Source: Metasolibacillus sp. | GTDB lineage: Bacteria > Bacillota > Bacilli > Bacillales_A > Planococcaceae | Assembly (NCBI RefSeq): GCF_025291715.1 | Contig: NZ_JAMBIZ010000001.1 | Span: 241,824 to 305,823 of the forward strand | Length of the DNA stretch: 64,000 nt | Direction of reading: 5' to 3' | In this document: in pieces, positions 9,806-18,077 of the stretch | Layout: the number at the start of each line of letters is the position of its first letter | Numbering within the stretch: position 1 is the first letter of the stretch | Translations under genes and position numbers: made by a program | Notes under the pieces: model-generated | Seen by the model: the letters and a program-made list of their open reading frames with translations, nothing else | The model's database searches: none | What the model was told of the DNA's origin: nothing

Positions 9806-10699
9806 TTGAAAAATAAATTAAATAGAGGACTAGAAAATTTCGTATATAAAGTTTTTTTAAGTTTACTAGCTGTCAGTGCTATTCTATTTTTTACATCGAA
9901 ATGGTGGCTGTATGATGATGATCCAATCAATCAAACTCCATTTAATCAGGATGTTGCAGGATTAGATCAAACCACGCTAGTGTTAAAAAAGTGGCATTAT
10001 AACCCTGAGAAAAATTTAATGGAGATAATGCTCGAAACAAAACATACAGGTACAGATAATGTCCAACCAACCTTTGCTTTTGCTGCAAAAGCTTCTCAAA
10101 CACTGGACCCGTATCCTGTGAAAATTGTTTATCAAAAAGAGAATCAATTTGTACTACATGTAGAACAAGTACAAGCAGATTATCAGCTAGTAGGTGTTTT
10201 CATTAAAGAGTTTCGTAATCCTAAAATACTTGAAAGTGCCACGAGAGATCAGCTTTTAGCTGAAGGAAAAGTGGTAAGTGATGAAGCAATAAGCCAGAAT
10301 ATGCCGAAGCCTAAAGAAAAAGTCATTGTGGGAGATTATCGTAAAGTTGAAGTTGATACATCACTAAAAGAAAAGACACCAGCTGGTTATCAGGAAGAAT
10401 TTGTTTTACTAGAAATTGAACAGTTGGATAAACAAGTTCAATCAATTAAGCAAAAGCAATTACCTTTACAAGATGAAATAATTGCATCAATTAATCATGA
10501 AATTGACCAACTTGAAAGTGAGATGATTTACAAAACGGACGAGGAAAAGCTAGAAGTGCAACAACAAATTGCTAAGAAAAAATCTGCGATTGAAGATGTT
10601 CATGAGAAGCAAAAACAATATGAACAACGAGTACAAGCGTTGCAACAAAAGCGTGAGAAATTACTCGAAAAAATCGAGAAAATACGTAATGAAAAATGA
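9806..10699 (+). CDS. Bitopic membrane protein with C-terminal coiled coil, end of the transfer operon
   Basis: The protein has 297 residues and starts at TTG with AAAGGAGC upstream. One transmembrane helix lies at about residues 13-32. A compact beta-rich domain follows (about 45-170). From about residue 205 to the end the sequence is a Lys/Glu/Gln-rich coiled coil with clear heptads (IEQLDKQVQSIKQKQ, then EKLEVQQQIAKKKS). It is the last gene before the presumed oriT. No known family was recognised. Its place suggests a structural or tethering role in the mating complex. Confidence 0.6.
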   Translation: MKNKLNRGLENFVYKVFLSLLAVSAILFFTSKWWLYDDDPINQTPFNQDVAGLDQTTLVLKKWHYNPEKNLMEIMLETKHTGTDNVQPTFAFAAKASQTLDPYPVKIVYQKENQFVLHVEQVQADYQLVGVFIKEFRNPKILESATRDQLLAEGKVVSDEAISQNMPKPKEKVIVGDYRKVEVDTSLKEKTPAGYQEEFVLLEIEQLDKQVQSIKQKQLPLQDEIIASINHEIDQLESEMIYKTDEEKLEVQQQIAKKKSAIEDVHEKQKQYEQRVQALQQKREKLLEKIEKIRNEK

Positions 10700-10738
10700 G
10701 CAAAAGTATAAAATGAAGCAGCTGCACCTAGCAAAAAA

Positions 10739-10902
10739 TATATAGGAAGTATATAGAATGGAAATTATTTTATATAGGAAGTATATAGATTCTTGCTTTT
10801 TTATGGGGACACCGAAATACTAGGCTCTGCCTAGTCTAGCACCCCAAGTGCTAGCAGATTTCCCTTATGCTCTTTCTCTCATTCCCCTGTTTTACAGGGG
10901 AA
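10739..10902 (+). other. Candidate origin of transfer (oriT)
   Basis: This noncoding stretch between the secretion operon and the relaxase block is unusually structured. It holds two exact 18-base copies of TATATAGGAAGTATATAG (10739-10756 and 10771-10788). The motif GGGGACACCGAAATAC follows, then two back-to-back perfect hairpins: ACTAGGC/GCCTAGT (10819-10835) and CTAGCAC/GTGCTAG (10836-10854). A 10-bp stem ATTCCCCTGT/ACAGGGGAAT lies at 10881-10902. Direct repeats beside short dyads upstream of ribbon-helix-helix proteins and a relaxase are what an oriT with accessory-protein sites looks like. The nick site cannot be named from sequence alone. The last hairpin may simply terminate the transfer operon. 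Confidence 0.55.
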
Positions 10903-10947
10903 TTTCTATTATTAATTCATCACTCAAATATGATGGGAGGATGATGG

Positions 10948-11235
10948 ATGGCTGAAATGAAAGTACGTGGGATTGATCCTGCAATTAAAAAGAAAATTAA
11001 CAGCATGGCTAAGCAAAAAAATATGTCGGAAAATGCATTTGTTTGTGCACATCTTGAGCGCATAGCATTACAGGAAAATGTATTTCAGGAAGAAAAAAAT
11101 CGTATCAAGGAAACGTTGCTTATCCATGCGAACGCTTTCGCTGCATTTGCAAAATCAAATGAAGAGTTACAACAAAAAGTAGGGGCTATGGAAAATTTAT
11201 TAATCAAAATTATAAGTGAGGAAGGGGAGCTTTAA
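10948..11235 (+). CDS. Small ribbon-helix-helix-like mobilisation accessory protein
   Basis: The protein has 95 residues; its ATG lies 9 bases after GGGAGG. The N-terminus (MKVRGIDPAIKKKINSMAK) has the beta-strand plus first helix pattern of Arc/MetJ ribbon-helix-helix DNA-binding domains, and the second half is a predicted coiled coil (NEELQQKVGAMENLL). Proteins of this type bind near oriT and help the relaxase form the relaxosome, often repressing their own operon. It is the first gene after the oriT candidate and is followed without a gap by two more proteins of the same design. Confidence 0.7.
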   Translation: MAEMKVRGIDPAIKKKINSMAKQKNMSENAFVCAHLERIALQENVFQEEKNRIKETLLIHANAFAAFAKSNEELQQKVGAMENLLIKIISEEGEL

Positions 11236-11573
11236 TTGGGGATATATTAATTCGTGATGTTGATGAAATTGCTATAAGTAAATTAGATCAAGCTGCTAAA
11301 AAAGCGAAGGTGTCCAGACAAGTGTTTTTAAAAAATGTACTTGAACGACATGCCTATCATGAAGCATTTATTGAAGAACAGTTGCACATTGAAAAGGTTG
11401 TACGAGAATCGCAACAACAAATGACAGACTACTTACAACAGCAGCGTGATCTCTATCAAAAAATTGTACGTATTGAATCAATCCTTCAAGCTTTATTTAA
11501 TGTGGATGATGAAGAATTAAATAGTCAGTTAGATAAAATAATCGGAAAGGAATTAACAAATGGCGAAGAGTGA
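11235..11573 (+). CDS. Second ribbon-helix-helix-like protein, probable ATT start codon
   Basis: The fold pattern (ILIRDVDEIAISKLDQAAKK, then KVSRQVFLKNVLERHA) requires translation to begin upstream of the first conventional start, a GTG at 11310, which would delete the DNA-binding strand. The frame is open from 11220 and contains no ATG, GTG or TTG before 11310. An ATT at 11235-11237 shares its A with the TAA of the preceding gene and lies 5 bases after GGGGAG, the normal geometry of a coupled start (TAATG, here TAATT). That gives 112 residues. The C-terminal half is a coiled coil (QQQMTDYLQQQRDLYQ). An unnoticed sequencing error or use of the out-of-frame TTG at 11236 are alternatives. Confidence 0.6.
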   Translation: MGDILIRDVDEIAISKLDQAAKKAKVSRQVFLKNVLERHAYHEAFIEEQLHIEKVVRESQQQMTDYLQQQRDLYQKIVRIESILQALFNVDDEELNSQLDKIIGKELTNGEE

Positions 11574-12027
11574 GGAACTGAAAAAGAAACAAAAAAACTT
11601 GTCATTACGACCAGACATAATAAGCAAAATTTCGCTTATTGCTAAGGAAAGAAATTTAAAATATGATGCTGACGTAGTGGAATATTTAGTGTCATCATAT
11701 TTTGAGAATCAAACGGAAGAAAGACAGACTCTATTAGCTGAAATAGATGGTCTAATCCAGAATCGTTTATTAGAAGCAGTTGTGGAAGATGTAAAACGAA
11801 TGCGTGTCATTCTGAATGTGATTGATCGTGATAATAAAATGATGATGGAGTTTTGGAATCATTATTTCATTATGACGGGGGCAAAATCGTTAGGATCAAC
11901 GGAAAAGCTTATCAGTGTACCAATGCAAGAAGCTAACCAACTTGTGCGAGAACGAATTGCACATAGTCGACAAAAGAAGTTGGACCAAGAATTGAAAAGA
12001 AGTGTACCTAATAACCAAAATCACTAA
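11560..12027 (+). CDS. Third small DNA-binding-type mobilisation protein
   Basis: The protein has 155 residues and its ATG lies within the end of the previous gene (14-base overlap). The N-terminus (KKKQKNLSLRPDIISKISLI, then AKERNL) again fits a ribbon-helix-helix strand and helix, followed by helical sequence without a recognised domain. Genes 10948-12027 thus form a tightly coupled trio just before the relaxase. They probably encode relaxosome auxiliary or autoregulatory proteins. The three are divergent in sequence, so they may form hetero-oligomers or bind different sites around oriT. Confidence 0.6.
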   Translation: MAKSEELKKKQKNLSLRPDIISKISLIAKERNLKYDADVVEYLVSSYFENQTEERQTLLAEIDGLIQNRLLEAVVEDVKRMRVILNVIDRDNKMMMEFWNHYFIMTGAKSLGSTEKLISVPMQEANQLVRERIAHSRQKKLDQELKRSVPNNQNH

Positions 12028-12041
12028 GGAAGTGAGGCTAT

Positions 12042-13271
12042 ATGACAACAGGTGTTGTTTTAAAAAGTCAATTTGTGATGTCAGGTAGTGATGAATTTAA
12101 AGAATATATTAATTACATTGATCGTGAAGCTGCAAAAGTAAAAGAGATGTTGTCATTCAATGAAGATGAATCATTTTCTGTCTTTTATCGCTACATGGAA
12201 TACATGGGAGATGAAGAAAAGCAAGGTTCTCTTTTTACCAAAGACACCGATTTTGCTAATCAGCAACATAAAGATGACTTGAAACAATTATTCGAGCTTG
12301 CACAAAAAAATGGCTCTCCACTTTGGCAAGATGTCGTTAGCTTTGATAATAGCTGGTTACAAAAATTTGGAGTCATGGATGCTACTAATGGACAAGTAGA
12401 TGAAGTTAGATTGAAAAATATCATTAGAGTGTCAGTCGAAGAAATGTTGAAAGCTGAGCATATGTCAGATAGTGCTGTATGGTCAGCTTCAATTCATTAT
12501 AATACAGACAACATACATGTTCATATTGCAACTGTGGAGCCTGTACCTACTCGTAAAAAAGCATGGATTAAAAATGAAGAAACAGGACATTGGGAAGAGC
12601 AATATAGAGCGAAGCGCAAACAAAGTTCACTTGATAAAATGAAATCAAAAGTAGCAAATTTAATCATGGATCGTACTGAGGAACTTAATTTAATCACAGA
12701 TTTAATTCGCGGTAGTGTAAAGCTAAAAAAGGAACAAGAAATTGATTTATCCAATTTTCACAAAACAAAAAAATTATTTCAAAAGGCACTTCGTAATTTA
12801 CCTGAAGATCGTTCACAATGGCGATATGGTTATCAATCCATTGATAAGGCTAGACCATATATTGATAAAATCGTAGATGTATATTTAGAACATTATTATA
12901 AAGATGAAATGAATGAGCTTCATCGTCTACTGGATGAGGAGGCAGAAGTCATGAAAGAGAAGTATGGTGAAGGTAGCCGATATCAAAATTACAAACAAAC
13001 CAAATTAGACGATTTGAAAAAGCGCATGGGGAATGCAGTTTTAACTGAATTGCGAGTGTATGACAAAGAAAGGACCAAACAATTATATGGCAACAGAAAA
13101 TCATATCATAGAAGCCGAGGGACAATTTTTAAACAACGCTATGAAAAAGCTTCTACATTGAATTATGCAATAAATAACTTGAGTTATCGATTGCGAAAAA
13201 CCTTCCATGATTATCAAAGGGATCGTAATATAGAGGAGTTTGATCGTATGTTAGATGGATATGATCGTTGA
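12042..13271 (+). CDS. Conjugative relaxase, MobL type (RelLS20-like)
   Basis: The protein has 409 residues and its ATG follows AAGGAAGTGAGGC. The N-terminal domain carries the pattern VLKSQFVMSGSDEF and EYINYIDRE. The relaxase histidine motif is visible at about residues 155-165 (DNIHVHIATVEP), the HxH metal centre of HUH nucleases. Size and motif layout match the MOB_L family of Firmicutes plasmids such as pLS20. The enzyme would cut oriT with a Tyr and pilot the strand to the mating channel. Three small DNA-binding proteins precede it. The C-terminal half is helical and basic. Assignment as a relaxase is firm; the exact MOB family is less so. Confidence 0.85.
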   Translation: MTTGVVLKSQFVMSGSDEFKEYINYIDREAAKVKEMLSFNEDESFSVFYRYMEYMGDEEKQGSLFTKDTDFANQQHKDDLKQLFELAQKNGSPLWQDVVSFDNSWLQKFGVMDATNGQVDEVRLKNIIRVSVEEMLKAEHMSDSAVWSASIHYNTDNIHVHIATVEPVPTRKKAWIKNEETGHWEEQYRAKRKQSSLDKMKSKVANLIMDRTEELNLITDLIRGSVKLKKEQEIDLSNFHKTKKLFQKALRNLPEDRSQWRYGYQSIDKARPYIDKIVDVYLEHYYKDEMNELHRLLDEEAEVMKEKYGEGSRYQNYKQTKLDDLKKRMGNAVLTELRVYDKERTKQLYGNRKSYHRSRGTIFKQRYEKASTLNYAINNLSYRLRKTFHDYQRDRNIEEFDRMLDGYDR

Positions 13272-13300
13272 TTAATTCAGAAGAAATTTGTTGATAAAGA

Positions 13301-13333
13301 GAACTTATCTATTTAGAGATAGGTTCTTTTTTT
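13301..13333 (+). terminator. Rho-independent terminator after the relaxase gene
   Basis: A 10-bp stem, GAACTTATCT with AGATAGGTTC (one G-T pair), is followed by eight T. It ends the mobilisation operon. Confidence 0.85.
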
Positions 13334-13435
13334 ATTAAAGGTAAGCAGGCTTGAAAATCGTATTCAAGCCCACCAATGAAATGAAGAAACGTATGTTCTT
13401 CAAAAAAATTATATTACATTAGGAGGAAAAAAGAA

Positions 13436-14209
13436 ATGGAAATTAAAAAAAATACGATTTATAACATGGATTGTTTAGAAGGTATGAAGCACATACCTGA
13501 CAAATCAATCGATATGATTTTATGTGATTTACCATATGGGACTACAAATTGTGCATGGGACAGCATTATTCCATTTGATCTGTTATGGGCTGAATATGAA
13601 CGCATTATTAAAGACAATGGAGCCATTGTCTTAACAGCAAGTCAACCCTTTACAAGTAAGCTGGTGATGTCGAATCCGAAACTATTTCGCTATGAGTGGA
13701 TATGGAAAAAAGGCAAGCATACTACAGGCTTTCAAAATGCCAACCGTATGCCACTAAAAAACCATGAGGCTGTACTCGTTTTTTATAAAAAATTGCCTAC
13801 GTACAATCCACAAGGTGTACAACATATTAAACCTGTATTAATTAAAAACTCTCCCAAAATGAAAGTGCTGGGGGATCGAAATGTAACATTGAGTAAACCA
13901 CATGTCGTGAAGAAAAAGAATTTCCCTAAATCGGTGATTGATTTTCCTCGCGACAGCAAAACATTTCATCCAACACAAAAACCTTTGAGTTTGTGGAAAT
14001 ATTTAATGTTAACTTATACGAATGAAGGGGATACAGTTTTGGACACTTGTGCAGGAGGGTTAACTACAGCTGTAGCTGGTGATGATACAAAACGAAATTG
14101 GATTTGTTTTGAAATAGAAACACCATTTTGTCTACAGGGGAAAGATCGTGTTAATGAAAATAGATTAATTTTGGGCTTGCCACCTGTTGAAATTTACCCA
14201 AATATATAA
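13436..14209 (+). CDS. DNA adenine/cytosine-N4 methyltransferase (orphan, beta-class order)
   Basis: The protein has 257 residues; ATG with AGGAGG upstream. Catalytic motif IV is DLPYG (about residues 31-35, in MILCDLPYGTTNC), and the AdoMet-binding motif I is near the C-terminus (DTCAGGLTTA, about residue 203). This order defines the beta class of amino-methyltransferases acting on adenine N6 or cytosine N4. No restriction endonuclease gene is adjacent, so it is an orphan methylase. On a conjugative element such enzymes commonly protect incoming DNA from host restriction, which fits the ArdC-like gene downstream. The recognition sequence cannot be predicted. Confidence 0.88.
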   Translation: MEIKKNTIYNMDCLEGMKHIPDKSIDMILCDLPYGTTNCAWDSIIPFDLLWAEYERIIKDNGAIVLTASQPFTSKLVMSNPKLFRYEWIWKKGKHTTGFQNANRMPLKNHEAVLVFYKKLPTYNPQGVQHIKPVLIKNSPKMKVLGDRNVTLSKPHVVKKKNFPKSVIDFPRDSKTFHPTQKPLSLWKYLMLTYTNEGDTVLDTCAGGLTTAVAGDDTKRNWICFEIETPFCLQGKDRVNENRLILGLPPVEIYPNI

Positions 14210-14302
14210 TTTGCAATTTTTATAAAAGAATTCATCTCATTATGGGGAAGTTCTTTTTTCAGTTAGATAATAAATAGAGTAGTCCATTTAGAAATTAGAT
14301 AA

Positions 14303-14338
14303 AAAGAACTTATCTTTTGAGGTAAGTTCTTTTTTTAT
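14303..14338 (+). terminator. Terminator hairpin before the 85-residue protein
   Basis: AAGAACTTA pairs with TAAGTTCTT and is followed by a T run. A second, weaker hairpin with the same flavour (GAATTCATCTC / GGGGAAGTTC, T6) lies at about 14227-14260, so two terminators follow the methyltransferase gene. Confidence 0.75.
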
Positions 14339-14363
14339 ACAAATGATTAGGAGGAATGAAGCA

Positions 14364-14621
14364 ATGAAAAATACAATCTTCGCTTTTATTAAAGAACTAG
14401 ATAGACATGGAGTGTTACTTCAAGCAAATGGAGAAGAGGTGAATGTAGCATTAACAGAAGAAAATCGGCAGTTTATTTTTGAGGCGATTGAGCAAGGTAC
14501 ATATATTGTACCTTTTAATAAAGCTAATCAAGAAATAGTGATGGACCTTTCATCTCTACACTATCCAGAAATGGGGAGTCCAGCATTAAAGGATGCTGAT
14601 TATGTGTCAGCGAGTAATTGA
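14364..14621 (+). CDS. Small protein of unknown function (85 aa)
   Basis: Start ATG 14364 is chosen because AGGAGG lies at 14349-14354, inside the longer frame that begins at 14343. The product is acidic and soluble, with a short beta-rich middle (LLQANGEEVNVALTEENRQ). It resembles nothing that could be named. It lies between two terminator-flanked genes of the element's leading region and is probably transcribed with the large ArdC/LtrC-like gene 57 bp downstream. Confidence 0.55.
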   Translation: MKNTIFAFIKELDRHGVLLQANGEEVNVALTEENRQFIFEAIEQGTYIVPFNKANQEIVMDLSSLHYPEMGSPALKDADYVSASN

Positions 14622-14678
14622 AGAAATAGCTAACAATGTTTTTTAGTTGCGGTTTAAAAAATAAAAGGAGAGGATTTT

Positions 14679-17291
14679 ATGGCAACTACAAACAAAAAAT
14701 ATATAGCAAAAACAGCAGAAGAAAAGCAAAGAGAGATTGATGAATTATCCAATCGTATGACAGAACAAATTAGTCATTATTTTGTTTCAGAAGCTACTTT
14801 AAAAGAGCATTTAGCTTTTATGTCAAATTTCTATTCATATTCCTTGCGTAATATGGCATTGATTCAAAGTCAGTTTGCAGGAGCGAAGGCAGTTGGTTCA
14901 TTTAATTTTTGGAAAGATAAGGGGGTATCTGTCAAGAAAGGAGAAAAAGGAATTCAATTGTTTGTTCCTACACCTGTCGAGTATTTCCAACGAGATGGAG
15001 GATGGGTACGAGTTCAATCTGCCAATATGGTTGAAAAGGCACAAATACAAAATGGTACGCTTGAAACACAAAAGAAGTTATTTTTCAAAATTGGTCATGT
15101 ATTTGAATATACACAAACGGATGCAAGAGAAAAAAATATGCCGATTTCTGAAATTTTTGCTCAGTATCATCAAGAAGGCGTAATGGAAAATGAAAAAGAA
15201 ATGTCAGAAGCATTGCATAAGATTGCTGAGAAACTAGAATTCGAGATACTTCCAGAACCTATTGAGGAATTAGGAGTAGCCAAAGGAGCTGCATACCCTT
15301 ATTTAAAGAAAATTGCGCTCAATCCTCGAAATACAGCTTATGAAAATGTAACAACGTTACTTCATGAATTAGCTCATGCAAAATTACACACACCAGATGT
15401 GCGAGATAGTTTTACAAAGGCTGAACGTGAATTTCAAGCTGAAATGGTGGCTTATGTAGTGGCAAATAGATATGGTATCGATACTGAAGATTTTAGTCTA
15501 TCTTATTTAGCTGGCTGGACACAACAAGGAAAAAATATAGAAGACAAAGTAATGTTATTAAATGGGGTAAGAGAGGCTGCACATGAATTTATTGAAATCA
15601 TTGATGGTCATCTTCAAGAAATAGAGCTTTCTAAAGGGAACGTTCTTAATCAATCAACAGAAGCCTTGCACCATGAACAGCAAGACGAGTTAGTGAATAG
15701 TATCTATTATCCAATTGATGAGGAAGCTGCACGCAGAGCAAAAGAAGCAAACAGCTTTTCTGATTATAATGAAGGGAGCGCCACTGCAAATTATCGACAA
15801 GCAGTTGATGCAGCGGTTAAAATTGCGGAAAAACAAAAAGCAGAAGTCGATTCTTCTTTTCATGAGAAGATAGATATTTTACTTGATACTTACTCTCGTA
15901 AATTGGCGCAAAATCTTAATAACCGTTATGTAATTGATGCGCGAGTACCTTCTTTAATGATTGTAGGTGGAGGGAATTTTCCAACAAGGAAAAAAGAAAA
16001 GCAGAATGCTGCAAGGGATAAAAATATGGAAGAATGGCGGGAAATTCAAGGATTACTTGATAAAATTCAAAGTACAGGCAGAGGAGGAATCAGTGCAGAC
16101 GATCCTGAAGCCATTCACAAGCTTGAAGCGAAACTAACATCTTTAGTAAAATTGCAAGAAACTATGAAAGCAACTAATGCATACTATCGTAAGCATAAGA
16201 CAATGGATGGTTGCCCTCATTTACCAAAGTCAGAGGTTGAAAATTTGAAAGTAGCTATGGAAAGTAATTGGAGAAGTGATCCGAAACCATTTGAAGCATT
16301 TCAATTGTCCAACAACAATGCAGAGATTCGAAGATTAAAGGAACGTATTCAAACTTTAAAAGAAAATAAGGAAAAAGATTATGCTGGCTGGTCTTTTGAG
16401 GGAGGCAAAGTTGAAGCAAATAAAGAAGAAAATCGTCTCCAAATTTTCTTTGATGATAAACCAAATGAACAAACACGCACCGATTTAAAAAGTCGTGGTT
16501 TTCGTTGGTCGTCTAAAAACGGCGCATGGCAACGTCAATTGACAGATAATGCAGTACATGCTGTGAGGAAGATAGCATCTTTGCAACCAATAGTTGAGGG
16601 GCAGGCACAAAATAAAGGTCAAGGAGCTGTACATGAGCCTAGCTGGTTGTTAGTTCGATATGGTGCATTGTCTGAAGCAAAATTACATGTGATTTCTGAA
16701 AATGATTTGAAAAATGAAGTGATTACTTTGGTACAAAATCAAATCGAAGAATGGGAACAGATGGCAAAGGAAAATAATTGGGGGCTTTCGCCTAGTGTTG
16801 ATCGATGGAAAAATTATCATGAAAAACTACTTTCTTTTTCACAGGTGGATGAAGTGTTTGTTCAATTTGTCAGTGAAACATTCCAAGATGATTTCACACT
16901 AATTCCTAAATTTGCTGTTCAGACACCACAAATTTTGATTCAATGGTCAGAAGAAAGTGCTTTAAGATCAAATGAATTGATGGAATTTGCCAAAGGAAAT
17001 CTGCGGATGTCACAGCTAGAAAAAGAAATTCATTATAGAGAAAAGCAGTATAGTTATTGCAAAACGCGTTACCATGTGTTGATACCAAATGAAAACGGGG
17101 AGATAGATTTAGTAAATCCTGATCGATGGGATTTAGGTTGTGGTGATTATAAAAGTGTGTATGATCAGTTGCTTGCTGAAAAGAAATTAACTCCTACACA
17201 ACATAACCAACTGTTAGAGACAATGGCGGTCTATGAGGAAATCAAGCCAAAAGAAGCAAAAGTAAAAAAGATTGTAGGCAATGAACGTTAG
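14679..17291 (+). CDS. Large ArdC/LtrC-like protein with ssDNA-binding and zincin-type domains
   Basis: The protein has 870 residues; ATG after AAAAGGAGAGG. Residues about 10-130 match the ArdC N-terminal ssDNA-binding domain pattern (SLRNMALIQSQFAGAKAVGS, then FWKDKGVSVKKGEKGI). A zincin-like metallopeptidase motif HELAHAKLH is at about residue 228, with a downstream Glu-containing helix (EREFQAEMVAYVVANRYG). A later module at about 570-640 (GGKVEANKEENRL, RGFRWSSKNGAWQRQLT) is typical of LtrC-like plasmid proteins. ArdC proteins protect entering single-stranded plasmid DNA from type I restriction. The extra C-terminal domains suggest a multi-domain protein delivered or made early in the recipient. 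Confidence 0.82.
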   Translation: MATTNKKYIAKTAEEKQREIDELSNRMTEQISHYFVSEATLKEHLAFMSNFYSYSLRNMALIQSQFAGAKAVGSFNFWKDKGVSVKKGEKGIQLFVPTPVEYFQRDGGWVRVQSANMVEKAQIQNGTLETQKKLFFKIGHVFEYTQTDAREKNMPISEIFAQYHQEGVMENEKEMSEALHKIAEKLEFEILPEPIEELGVAKGAAYPYLKKIALNPRNTAYENVTTLLHELAHAKLHTPDVRDSFTKAEREFQAEMVAYVVANRYGIDTEDFSLSYLAGWTQQGKNIEDKVMLLNGVREAAHEFIEIIDGHLQEIELSKGNVLNQSTEALHHEQQDELVNSIYYPIDEEAARRAKEANSFSDYNEGSATANYRQAVDAAVKIAEKQKAEVDSSFHEKIDILLDTYSRKLAQNLNNRYVIDARVPSLMIVGGGNFPTRKKEKQNAARDKNMEEWREIQGLLDKIQSTGRGGISADDPEAIHKLEAKLTSLVKLQETMKATNAYYRKHKTMDGCPHLPKSEVENLKVAMESNWRSDPKPFEAFQLSNNNAEIRRLKERIQTLKENKEKDYAGWSFEGGKVEANKEENRLQIFFDDKPNEQTRTDLKSRGFRWSSKNGAWQRQLTDNAVHAVRKIASLQPIVEGQAQNKGQGAVHEPSWLLVRYGALSEAKLHVISENDLKNEVITLVQNQIEEWEQMAKENNWGLSPSVDRWKNYHEKLLSFSQVDEVFVQFVSETFQDDFTLIPKFAVQTPQILIQWSEESALRSNELMEFAKGNLRMSQLEKEIHYREKQYSYCKTRYHVLIPNENGEIDLVNPDRWDLGCGDYKSVYDQLLAEKKLTPTQHNQLLETMAVYEEIKPKEAKVKKIVGNER

Positions 17292-17350
17292 AAGTTGGTT
17301 GGATATTTTGGTATAATGGCATTAAGAAAATCCTGTGGAGGTGTTTTGTG

Positions 17351-17536
17351 ATGGCAAAACAAAAATATGAGGATATGAGCATTGAAGAGCTAAAGCAAGC
17401 TATTGGAAAAATAGAAGGTAAAATGGGGTACACACCAAGAAAGCTTGAAACAAGCAAAGATGGTGCATTATTACTTGATCCGAATAATCCTCATGATCGG
17501 GAATGGTTTGATAATGATGAGGATTATAATTTTTAA
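17351..17536 (+). CDS. Small acidic protein (61 aa), unknown function
   Basis: ATG 17351 lies 7 bases after GGAGGTG; a GTG directly upstream is the alternative start. The N-terminal half is helical (YEDMSIEELKQAIGKIEGKM) and the C-terminus is very acidic (REWFDNDEDYNF). A terminator follows. No family was recognised. It may be coupled to the 870-residue gene, which ends 59 bp upstream. Confidence 0.55.
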   Translation: MAKQKYEDMSIEELKQAIGKIEGKMGYTPRKLETSKDGALLLDPNNPHDREWFDNDEDYNF

Positions 17537-17560
17537 ATAAAATAGCAAAATAATAAAGAA

Positions 17561-17592
17561 GAATTCATCTTTAGAAGATGGATTCTTTTTTT
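17561..17592 (+). terminator. Terminator after the 61-residue protein
   Basis: GAATTCATCT pairs with AGATGGATTC around a TTAGA loop and is followed by seven T. The stem is similar in sequence to those at 13301 and 14303. Confidence 0.8.
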
Positions 17593-17613
17593 GTTGAAAG
17601 GAAGGTTTCCTGA

Positions 17614-18039
17614 ATGAATGAAGAAAAAGAAAAACCAATCCAGCTGCAAGAGAATGATACCTACCAAGATGGGGATATATTTTATGCATATGTTCATTTT
17701 GCAGAGGATGTCGAACAAGGGAAAGAAAGACCCATTGTTGCAATGAAAGATCAAGATACTGACACTTGGAAAGCGTTCAAAATAACAAGCCAGATTGGAA
17801 AAAAGCTAAATCATAAATATGGCTATTTAATGGAGGATTGGGCAGAATCAGGTTTAACAAAGCCTTCCATTATTAAATGTGATCGCGAAAGTATTTATAA
17901 TATTGATCCGAATAATATTATCAAAAAAATTGGCGATCTAACAGAACAAGATTTGAAGGGACTCTTAATGAAAATTGTTACAGTTCGTGAAATTGAATAT
18001 CGTCGTGAACGTCAAAAAATAAATGAAGCCGAACGATAG
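17614..18039 (+). CDS. PemK/MazF-fold protein, no antitoxin partner seen
   Basis: The protein has 141 residues; ATG after GAAAGGAAGG. The pattern GDIFYAYVHFAED, then KERPIVAMKDQ, KITSQI, DWAESGLTKPSIIKCDR and KKIGDLTEQDLKGLL follows the strand order of PemK/MazF-type proteins (GDI, RP.IV, TSQ, GL.KPS.V, IG.L). MazF toxins are mRNA endoribonucleases. Here no small antitoxin gene precedes it, and the N-terminal extension and C-terminal basic tail are longer than in canonical toxins. It may be a solitary regulator or nuclease of the element. Fold assignment is reasonably firm; toxicity is unproven. Confidence 0.65.
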   Translation: MNEEKEKPIQLQENDTYQDGDIFYAYVHFAEDVEQGKERPIVAMKDQDTDTWKAFKITSQIGKKLNHKYGYLMEDWAESGLTKPSIIKCDRESIYNIDPNNIIKKIGDLTEQDLKGLLMKIVTVREIEYRRERQKINEAER

Positions 18040-18077
18040 GACAAGCCAAAAATGGAGAGTCCGTTTCTATTCAAATA

